The translations under genes were made by a program, and so were the position numbers. The notes beneath the pieces were generated by a model. It saw nothing but the letters and a program-made list of their open reading frames with translations, was not told the origin of the DNA and made no database searches. Shown one piece after another: positions 1-9,678 of a stretch of 64,000 nucleotides of DNA. The stretch's first letter is position 1. Every line of letters starts with the position of its first letter. Source of the stretch: Acorus gramineus (lineage: Eukaryota > Streptophyta > Magnoliopsida > Acorales > Acoraceae); the NCBI GenBank assembly GCA_030737835.1, contig CM060849.1, positions 5,952,001-6,016,000 on the forward strand, in the 5' to 3' direction.

Positions 1-338
1 CATTGGCCGTTTCTCATCCTTGAGCGGATTGGAAGGTGGCCTATCGCATAGCCCTGCCACCAGCGTTGGCTCAAGCCCATGACGTCTTCCATGTCTCACA
101 GCTGAGGCATTACGTCTATGATCCTGCTCACGTTATCCTGTTTGAGCCGCTCGTCTTCTAGCCGGACTTGTCATTCGTGGAGCAGCCGATCAAGATCCTG
201 GACCAACGCGAGAAGAGGCTCCGCACCAAGACCGTCCAGTTGGTTAAGGTGCGTTGGCAGCACCGTTCTGGTGTCGAGGACACTTGGGAGCGTGAGGACG
301 CCATGCGTGGCGCATATCCACATCTTTTCCCTTCCTAG
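1..338 (+). pseudogene. Ty3/gypsy pol 3' end (integrase C-terminus and chromodomain-like tail), decayed
   Basis: This is the last part of a chromovirus-type polyprotein entering from the left edge. The frame ending at TAG 336-338 matches the C-terminus of the better-preserved element at 54643-55707: the HDVFHVSQLR stretch, then a chromodomain-like segment ending in PHLFPS. An in-frame TAG at 159-161 interrupts it, and the first 30 or so bases read in another frame, so it is broken. It is followed by a purine-rich tract at about 372-386 and then the LTR. The clade (Tekay/Del-like chromovirus) is inferred from the tail and the very long LTR. Confidence 0.85.
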
Positions 339-387
339 ATGTTTTTGTATTAAATTTTGTGGATAAAATTTCCTAAGGGGGGAAGAA

Positions 388-3112
388 TGTTATATATGTG
401 TCACTTTTTAGCCTATTGGTCACATTTGGGTCATTTCTGGCCATTTTTCAATTTTTCTTTTTTCGATCGGAGTTCCTAAAATTTTAGACTTTTAGCTATC
501 TGTGTGAGTTTGAGTACTCTGATTAGAAATCTAGCTGCATATTATGGGTCCTGGTACCATTTAGTACTACCCACAGAAATTACATCGAGTTCTGGTTACG
601 TTTTAGAAAATTTTACAGTTCCGAATCGTATCCGGGTTTTGATCGATTTTGAATTGTCAAAGGATGACTTGGACCAAGTCAATGAAGACCTTGACTAGTC
701 AAATATGACTTTTGACTAGTCAATGGGTTTTGTTTGGTAGCTTGGATAGGTTGACTCAAGTCAAACCCCCCACCAACCCCCTTTTTGAGAAATTATGACT
801 CTCTCTCTCTCTTTCTCTCCCTCTCTCTCCAACCCTTAGAAGAAAAAAAAGAGAGAGAGTCATCCGACCCTTCTTTTCTTCTTATTTTGTTGTTGTTGCT
901 CCCCTTTGTGTTCCCTTTTGTTTGTGTGAGAAGGAAAGGAAGAAGAAGAAGAAGAAGAAGAAGAAGCACAAGAAGGAAGTGCAAGAAAGAAAGGTGTGTG
1001 TGTGTTGTTGTTGTTGTCCCTTTCTCTCTTTCTTTCTCTCTAGCTTTTCCCCTCTCATGCTCCCCTTTTGCCCCTGATTTTTTCAGCCAAGTAAGGCTGA
1101 GGAGGTGGTGGTGTTGGTGGTGGCGCTTGCGGTGGTTTTGGTGCGCCAAGAGCACCCGAATTCCTTCCCTTTTCTTTCTCCTCCTTTGGTAAGCTCTCCT
1201 CCTCCCTTATCTATGTTTTAATGGTTTTTAGGGCTGTTAGGGTGATCATGCATGCCATGCATGTGGGTTTGGGTGTGTGTGAGGGCTGTGGAGGGGTTGG
1301 TAGAGGTTTGGGCGCCCACGCAGGGCCATCCGCGCGCGTGCGCGCGCAGAGGGATGCTGGCGCGCGCAGTTTGGGGTGCTGGCGGGCGCAGGCGCGCGAA
1401 CGTGCGCGCGAGGAGCTGGGCGGGCGCGCAGTGCGCCAGGGGGTGCGGGGCCGCGTGTGTGCGTGCTTATGCGTGCGTACGCGTGCGGGGGGCCATGCGT
1501 GTGTGCTACCTGAGGGTTCGGGTAGGTGTCAGGGCACTCGGACTTGCGTGCGTACTCGCATGCGTGCGAGCCCGTATGCGTGCTTGTCCGAGTCTTTGGC
1601 ATTTCTAGTAAATTCCATGTATATTTATGTAGTTATACTCACCATATTGAATGCCCTTGTCTTGTAGATCTTCGTAAACGGTCATACAACGACCCGGGTT
1701 GCGGTGAGTGGGTCGATCCAACCCAGTTGAGAGGCGTTCGATGCACGTAGACGTGCATTGCCCCCAACGTGCATTGCCCTCCCATGGGGCATCATAACAG
1801 CATATTAACCATATTTGTATGTATATGTTATTATTGGGCTTACTAGGTTACATCCATGCCATGCTAGAACTAACATGTTAGGGTTATACATCCTAGTACC
1901 ATATGTAGGGACCAATGCTTGTTCGTGCATCATGTCCCATGATAGGATAACATTTGATTCTTGCATGTACCCCGACCTTGCCTAAGTACACCCTTAGATA
2001 TCTATGAAAAGCATAAGTGTAAGAATGCCTTAGAAAATTTTATAACCTTGTTATTATATTATTTAAATGCTTCCATGATGAATTCCTTGTATATTCATTA
2101 TCCACGTTATATGCTTAGGTTGAGCCTCAAATCTTGCCTAATGAGTTTAGGCAAGTGTATGACCACTTATGGGGGTCATACTTGGCAATTGTCACTATGA
2201 ATAATATGTTTTTCCCGCATCTGAGTTATGCGCCCTGGAGGGAATTCTTAAGAATTCTTTACCGTATCGGTGTTTAGTAACCGGTGTCGACAGATTCAAG
2301 AGGATCGTATCCGCGTGTTAGATTGTTTTCTCCCCTTCGTTGGATCCGATGTAGGAACTCCCCGATGTTGGAAAAGCTGTCCTGACAGAGGGCTCCCATC
2401 CGTAGGTACTACCGATGCATTCGGGAACATACTGATCGTGGGAGTATACCAGGTAGAGGCTACCCGGGAAAAGGGCTACCGGTGGACCAAGGGTGTAGAG
2501 CAGTCTAATCTCTTCCAAAAGTCCTATGTCACCTCTAAAGGGTGAGGGTGAGGGTGTGGTGGGTCGGCGTCGCTACGACCCACCAATTTGTACAGTTACT
2601 CCCATCTTAGGGACTTTAATGATTTTTAAGGTTAAATATGAGTTGTGTTGCATGGATTGTACCATTCACTGAGCGTGTGGCTCACCCCTCGCATATCTTT
2701 TTCCTCCAGTTGTCGCTGAGTCAGATCTGAAGGAGGAGCTCCCCGAGGCATCACACCAGTAGCGGAGCAGCGTTCGCGTTTTGGGTCTTGCGAGTGAGAG
2801 GCCATCAGCATTCCCCTTTTTTCTGTATGTATTGTTACTCGTGCTTGGGCACAGTACTTGTATGTTGATGTCTTTGTTTTATATTGGCTCTCACAGGACA
2901 GTTGATTATGTATTCTGGTATGTAATATGTCTTTGAATTACAGACTCAGTCGTTTAAGCTTCCGCTATATGTATATATATTATGTCAGCTACATTGTTAA
3001 TTGTGTTATTACCTTCGATGTTGTTTAGAGTCTTTTATTGATTTCTTTGTATGGATTGCTGATATTATATATATTTGCCACGTCTCGGGGACGGCCGCCC
3101 TGGGGTGTGACA
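388..3112 (+). mobile_element. 3' LTR of Ty3/gypsy chromovirus (LTR1, 2.7 kb)
   Basis: The LTR starts TGTTATATATGTG directly after the polypurine tract and ends GGGGTGTGACA at 3112. The five bases after it are ACATG; the matching duplication would lie left of the window. Its first 300 bases and its end match the other LTRs at 35871, 39252, 51524 and 59586. Inside are a CT/AAG-rich stretch (800-970), a GC-rich GTGCGCGC-type block (about 1320-1600) and a G-quadruplex motif (2540-2563). Splice-like sites lie at 1189 (donor), 1666-1667 (acceptor), 1704 (donor) and 2708-2709 (acceptor). Open frames inside it are low-complexity and are not called as genes. Confidence 0.9.
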
Positions 3113-3840
3113 ACATGCTCATTTTCAATTACAGTTTCTATGCACTAACTAACAAGTTTGATCATGCAAAGTTCACAGAAATCGATAATCCTGAAGATGA
3201 TTATGCATACCCATTGGAATTTTGAACAAAGCGGTGTATTAGTCGGGCATCAAAGAGAATGTGTAACTGAACCATCTTCTTTATATCATGATCATCTATC
3301 AATGTCACAAATTCCTTATCGCAGCCAGAAATGGAGTACTTCATCGTCATTTTAGATAGATCAAAGTTCCATCATGAACACAACTCCCCAACAAAACTTT
3401 GAAACCTAATATTTTCTCCAACATCTGCAATGTATGAATCCTCTCTGTATTTATAATGGGTAGGTAATGAAAACATCGGGTGGGTTTCGGCGAGGGTTTT
3501 AGCGATGGGTTTCGACGAGGGTAACAATGACTGGGGTTTCGCCGGGTGGAGGAGCAGTCGGTGGAGGAGGAGAGAAGGGTCGATGCGGTCGTGGTCGGGT
3601 GGAGGAGATCAACGAGGGTTTCAAAAAAAGGGGGACAAGTGGATTTTGTGGGGCTGGTAGGGATTGTGGAAGAGAAGGGTATTAGTGGAACAAATAAGTG
3701 ATGTGGCAGGTTAGAGGGTAGAAAATAATTAAGCATGTAAATCCAGGGGTAAAATTTTTTTTTTCAAAAAGATGGGGGGACAGAAAAAAATTGAGGCTGA
3801 ACTGCAGGGGTATTTGGGCAATTGACCCTTAAAAAAACGA
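3113..3840. other. Intergenic sequence upstream of the kinase/PP2C gene; dispersed repeat
   Basis: Positions 3130-3225 contain a short open stretch after an acceptor-like CAATTACAG (ending in the frame DDYAYPLEF). It could be an exon remnant, but I cannot assign it. From about 3340 to 3840 the DNA is G-rich on the + strand and ends with a phrase about a count of bases per line seen in a generic plant dispersed repeat (GGGTATTTGGGCAATTGACCC-like). A loosely similar stretch occurs at about 33160-33570. No convincing gene is seen. Confidence 0.4.
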
Positions 3841-3846
3841 ATCCTG

Positions 3847-3959
3847 CACGTGCGTGTATAATCAACGCATACAATACAGTCGACCACGTGCGCTGTCCGT
3901 TGGAAGACGCACTGACGGACCCACTCCACCAACCAGTCTGGTCTCCGTTCTGCCACGTG
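3847..3959 (+). promoter_or_regulatory. Cluster of three CACGTG (G-box/ABRE-core) motifs
   Basis: CACGTG occurs at 3847-3852, 3885-3890 and 3954-3959, within 113 bp and 130-250 bp upstream of the start codon of the kinase/PP2C gene. A fourth lies at 4116-4121 inside exon 1. CACGTG is bound by plant bZIP and bHLH factors, and with suitable flanks it is the core of ABA-response elements. The clustering is seen directly; the regulatory role is inferred. Confidence 0.5.
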
Positions 3960-4092
3960 CATCTTCCTACCCCTTCATCGCCCTTTTCTCCATCTCCATC
4001 TCCCCCAACGAACCAGGGGAACAAAAAAAAAAAAAAAAAAAACCAAAAGCAAAAGCGACCAAAACCGAAGAACTCAAAAAAAAAAAAAAAAA

Positions 4093-4325
4093 ATGGTAGA
4101 GACACTGGAGCCGAACACGTGCGTGAGGGGCTGCTGCTGGAGCCAATCCATCCCTCTCCGCCTCCCCTCCCCCTCCTCCGTCTCCCTCGCCTCCCCCGTC
4201 GCACGCGGCGCAGAGAGCGTCGTCTACGATGCCACCCTCGACGGGAGACGCGTCGCCGCCAAGAAGCCCGTCCTTTCCACCTCCGATGACATCGACAGGT
4301 TCCACAAGGAGCTTCAACTGCTATG
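4093..4325 (+). CDS. kinase/PP2C gene, exon 1
   Basis: This exon encodes residues 1-77 plus two bases of codon 78. It holds the conserved N-terminal NTC-RGCC segment, the degenerate nucleotide loop and the VAAKK lysine. The start is the first ATG after an A-rich leader (4022-4092) and matches the usual start of the family. The donor is GT at 4326. Confidence 0.93.
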
Positions 4326-7300
4326 GTCTGCTCTGATTCGGTTAATCGATTCTTCGTTTACGCAATCTGATCCTGTTTTGCTTTCGGAGATTCGCTGATG
4401 TTTTTTTTTTTTTTTCATTGTTTGGGGGGAATGGAAAAATAGTGAGTTGGATCACCCGGGGATCGCTACATTGGTCGCGGCGCACGCGAGGCCGCCGAAT
4501 TATATGTTCTTCTTCGAGTTCTATGAGGGCGGGAGTCTCGCGCATAAGGTTCATGTGGAGGAGTGGACGCCCAGCATAGACAGGGCTCTCGCTATTGCGC
4601 TTCGGTTAGGTATGCTTTTTTTTTTTGGTTTTTATGGGTATGCTTGGATTATTAAGTGATGTGGTTTGTATGAGAGGGAAGGTTTCTGTGTTGGCGAATT
4701 GTTTGGATAGAATTGGACTTCATGTGTGTTTTCATTTTGGGTACCTGATATGTCCGAAGGAAACTCATTTGGAGTGGATTTTATCGATTTCGGACCTTTA
4801 CATGAGAATTTGTGCTCATTAACCATGGAAGACCATGTTCGTTTATGCACATATTAAGATTAGGGGGATGTGTGGAAATGTAGATTTTTTTTCTTTTCAC
4901 TTAAATTGTAGGCAATTTCGAAATGGAATGCTTGGGAATTGAATATCTAATATAGTTTAGAAAATAAAGTTTGTGGTTGATTCATTATTGGTATAAGTTC
5001 GGTGGAGAAATTTCACGGGTGGAGCACAGTCATGGAAGAGAAAAGGAGAGAAATGGACGGAGACAATTTCAAGAGACAATAAATGCTTATCGTCTCGGAT
5101 GTCTATTTGAAGGCTGTTGCACTCAGTTTTTTTTACAGTTCTACATCGTTAGAAATCCTGTGAAGCATATACATTGTTAAACGATGCATAGACATTGTTA
5201 AATTTTTTCTTACACTTATTAAAATGGGTTCATTCAACTCGAAACGGAGCGATACACACTTTTTAACAAAGCATATATCTCATTAGATGATGTCTACTAT
5301 TCTTAAAAAAATGAAAACATGTGTGGACTGAGTTTTGAATTGTTAAAATGGCTGAGTTTAACATTTTCCATTTGTTTCTGTCATGATTGACAGTCTATTG
5401 AAGAATGCTTAAAAGGTTCTCTAACTCCTTGGCCCATGAACACCTATTTTGAGCTTGGAATTTGCCAATTTCGTTAGTCAACGAGAAAGAAAAAGAACAA
5501 CTCATTTTTATGTTCTATATAGAACTGAAGCTAGTACGTTGTCATCCTTGAATACTCCGTTTTTTCATTGTTGAAATGCTTTATTGTCATAAGAATCTCA
5601 AGTTTGACAAGATTTTCACAATGTTATAAAATGGAAGCTCCTTTTCTTTATCTTCGCTCCAATTGTAGAATAGGTAAGGCCAACCACTGGCTTGGTGAGT
5701 TGGTACAAGTGCACCCTCCATTTGTGAGAGGTCCAGGGTTCGATCCTTCTTTGTTGCCATCCCAGTTATACTACGAGGAAAAATGCTAGCCCCTAGTGGG
5801 ATCTGGCTATGGGCCTTGGGTCCCTCTTGTTCGTTGCCCTTTTTTATTCAATTTTTTTTTGACATGATATGAAGCACATTATCTTTATTGGTTTTAAATT
5901 TGCCTTAACACAACAATTTGTCTTCCATCAGATTTGGCTCTCTTAGTTTTCTACTTTTCTTAGCTGAATCGCTACTGACATAAATTTTTATTATGGTCTG
6001 TCATCGTCCCTGATTATTGTATTAAAGCACATGTTCTTTTGGCCATTGTTCTTTTGGCCGTCAAGTCGTAATTGCATACTTAGTGGTTGTTAGTAGTCCA
6101 TTTCGAAGAGGGATAAGATATGGAACAACCATAATGAATGGTCTTCACTGATCATTTAACATTGTTTAATATTTATAATATATATTCCACATGAATGATC
6201 CTTATTGTCAAATTAGAGGTTAAGTAAATCTCCTCAAGATGTTGCAGTAATGGTTTTTTTTTTTTTAAAAAAAAACTTGCAGCCAAGGCACTGGAGTATC
6301 TGCATGACCTTGGGATTGCCCATAGGGATGTAAAACCAGCAAATATTCTCGTAAGTTTTTTATGTCCTACATGTTTGATGATTGGTATTTAATTCTGTCA
6401 AGTAATAGCTTTTTTTTTCTTCTTATAGTGTTCTTACTGTAACTCAGGGTCAACTTTCCATTTGTTATTATTAATTTAAATTCATGTATCCCATCTGTAC
6501 TTTTGAATGACTCAGCTTGACAGGCACCTGGAACCACACTTGGCTGATTTTGGTTTAGCTGCATACAAGAAGGATCTTAAACACATTTCAATTGAAAATT
6601 GGAAGTCATGTGGCAAGCCAACTGGTGGTTTTCATAAAAAGAATATGGTTGGGACACTTATTTACATGGCACCTGAAATATTGCGGAAGGATGTACACAC
6701 AGAGAAATCAGATGTGTATAGCTTTGCAATATCAATCAAGTAAGCATTTGATTAAGTTGCTGCCTTGACATATTCCTCCTTGTTCTTGTGCTATTGACCG
6801 TGAGTTTTTTTTTTTATATGTTACTCTTGCCGCATTATCATTCCCTATGGAAGACTTGTGTTGGAACCTCATTGCTGACTAAAACCAGAGTTTACAAATT
6901 AAATGCATTTTAATTTATTGTTTTTTTTATGCTTATTCTGGTGATTGTCCAAATAGTAACAAGTGGCCGATGGTTTATGAGCATATCCATAATGTGAGGG
7001 TTTCTTGTTTTACAGCACCTATGTATCAATGGATGAAAGAGAACTTCATTCAGTCCTGCTGCATTTTTTTTTTCTTGTTCTTAAACTCATAAAACCTGAA
7101 AATTTTTTTTTCAAAACAAAAAAGGTACTCTTTTGTGGTGCTTTTTCTTGATCGTCTTTCTATAGTCCCTCTGGTCTTTTAGAGCGAAGAGAGGAGGAAA
7201 GGGATTGACGAAGCACGAGAATTTTGTTTAGCCTATTTTAGCATTTTGTATTGAACTGATTTCTACTAATGTGAAATTTTGATATTGAACACCTTGTCTG

Positions 7301-9646
7301 AGTAGCATGATATTAACTTATAACATACTGATTTTTGTCAACTTAGGCAAAACGTTCATTCCTTTGTGCTGATAGTTATTTCGATTAATGCCTCACTGGT
7401 TTCCTCATCATATGATTATGTTGCGTGTCAAGGTATTTTAGCATCCCAATTAACAGCAGTACATATTCTTAATTTTCTTTGTTTGTCCAATTAATTATTT
7501 TACATATTGTACTGCTTAATAGAATGAGTCCAGTTGAAACTGGGTCGAACTAATATGGGACCATGTTGGACTGAATGTATCATTCTTTTGGTCTGGATAT
7601 GGTCCTTGAAGCATTGGTACAAATTACCCATGTAGCAGCTATTTTATGTCATCCATGTGCAATGTAATTTCTTTCAGTAACATGTCATGAAAAATACTAG
7701 CATCTGTAGAACTTTTGTATGATATTTCCCTTTTTTCTTTAGTCTTGCCATTCCCCCACTTTTAGTTCATATGGACATTTAATAATATTTGCTGAGTATA
7801 AAGTATTTCCTTACCATGTATGTTTAATAAAATTAAGGTTTTTTTTGCATGTATACTATTGAAAAACATGTTATTTATTTTTTTACCATCATAATAGTCT
7901 ATTTAATTATATGCCATAAAAATATTTAAAAATTATGCATTTTTTCCATCATAGTTAAGTCATGGAGAAATTTTCTACCAACACCGTTAAAGTCATGGAG
8001 AAATGACTAAAATACCCATATCTTTTATTTTTATATTTGCCCTTACAAAATACAATATTTGTTTTTTTACCATCAAAAAATTATATTTATTTTTATACCA
8101 TGAAAAGCATAAAAAATGTTAAATTTTGCCATGAGAACGATTTCGTTCATATAAAACAAAAAGACGGCCACAATAAAAAAAGATATCATAGAAAATTTAA
8201 CTCAAAGTTTGTTGTACATCATGTCTTTGTTGAAAGTCAATTCACACATGAAAAGAAATTTATTGTGTCTTCTACATAAAGCATACTTCTTTTGTTGCAA
8301 TCAATTAATATATATATTAAGGTACTATATTGATGATTGTTGTTGAAGAATGATGAAATCCACCATAGTTGATGGAGTAATAAAAAACCCTAACTCTTGA
8401 TTCATGAAAAAAATTAAAGGGATGAAGAAAGGCACATATACAATTTGGAAAGAACAAGAAATTAATTATGTTATTGTGTTTAATTGTTTACATAATGGAA
8501 GATGTCATGTCAAGGATTTTTTTGTCATTTCTAATTATTGGTTAGAAAATTAACTCTAGTTAAGCTTATTTTGATTTTAAAAGTGACGAAATGGAACATG
8601 TGCTCATTAAGAAATTTTTTAATGGTATATAATTAAATAGACTATTTATGATAGCAAAAAAATAAATAACATGTTTTTCAATGGTATATATGCAAAAAAA
8701 ACCCATAAAATTATGCTTAGTGAATCAAGATAGATTTCTTCTCTTTCTCTCCTACCTCTCCGTTACATTAGATAAAAGTGTATCTTGAATCTGAATGAGT
8801 TGAATAATGATCATGCAAATATGCTGAATGACTCCATATGCATAATTATACACATACATAACAACAAAAACGATTATACAAATCGTATCTAAACATAAAA
8901 TGCATATAAAATCCAGATACATTGGCCATATATCTGAATTTAAATTAAATTCGATTCCAAAAAAATGTATATGAGGATTCAAAAATGAATGTAAAATCAG
9001 ATCAATATGTTTTATTCAGATAAAAAAATATCTAACATGAATTGATCGCCATTGTTTGCACCACAATTAGGTCGCAAATAGAAAAAAATTAATCGAGTAA
9101 TTCTTCTACATGTCGTTAGTTCTGTGGCTGGAGTCATGAGTACCCTATAGGTATCCCTGATGCAACAAGGTTTATGATGCAGGACCGTACTAAGTGAATG
9201 CAGAGATCATAGATCATAGATGAAGTTTCAATAGGATATGAGATATATTAATTAAGCTAACATCACCCTAAACATACAAGATCTTAGCAAATAATTAGTT
9301 GAGCACGGGCCTATTGCATACTCATAATGTAAATCATTTTCTAAGCCTAAATGGGAGGGAATGTGCGATGGATAGAACCTCGCGTGATAGATCTAGGGTT
9401 AGCCAAAATTCAATGTAGAGATTGTTCCACTTGATCACAAATATTTACTCAAATAGGGATACTCACAGAGGGTATGGTCAATTGGGAGGTAATCAAGGTT
9501 GCGGTGCATCTGCGGACAGCAAATAGGGGCTGTTGGAGATCCACGGCAGCAGCAGCAGGGCTGTTGGAGGTCTAGACAGCAGCAACAGAGGCTGTTAGAG
9601 GTCCAGGCAGCAGCAGCAGGGGCTGTTGGAGGTCCAGGCAACAAGA

Positions 9647-9678
<32 letters not shown>

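Larger units (their letters stand above)
4610..6282 (+). other. Intron 2 of the kinase/PP2C gene
   Basis: This 1673-bp AT-rich intron contains a 230-bp repeat (about 5107-5335) shared with a MITE-like unit at 21683-21930, and a tRNA-derived SINE-like unit (about 5668-5850). It ends in a long T/A tract before the acceptor at 6281-6282. No other gene is seen. Confidence 0.85.

Noticed and set aside
785-1192. Open frames on both strands in the CT/AAG-rich part of LTR1
   Set aside because: Simple-sequence translation (Leu/Ser, Lys/Arg runs) with no conservation between LTR copies.
3001-3225. Open frame crossing the LTR1 end
   Set aside because: It spans the LTR boundary at 3112 and so is a chance fusion; only the part after 3130 could be an exon remnant, and I could not identify it.
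5725-5750. Possible tRNA gene at GGTTCGATCC
   Set aside because: No acceptor-stem pairing or anticodon loop could be found around the B-box; the layout fits a SINE.
8037-8279. 80-codon open frame in the MULE-MITE
   Set aside because: AT-rich, Lys/Phe-rich translation with no transposase or other motif.
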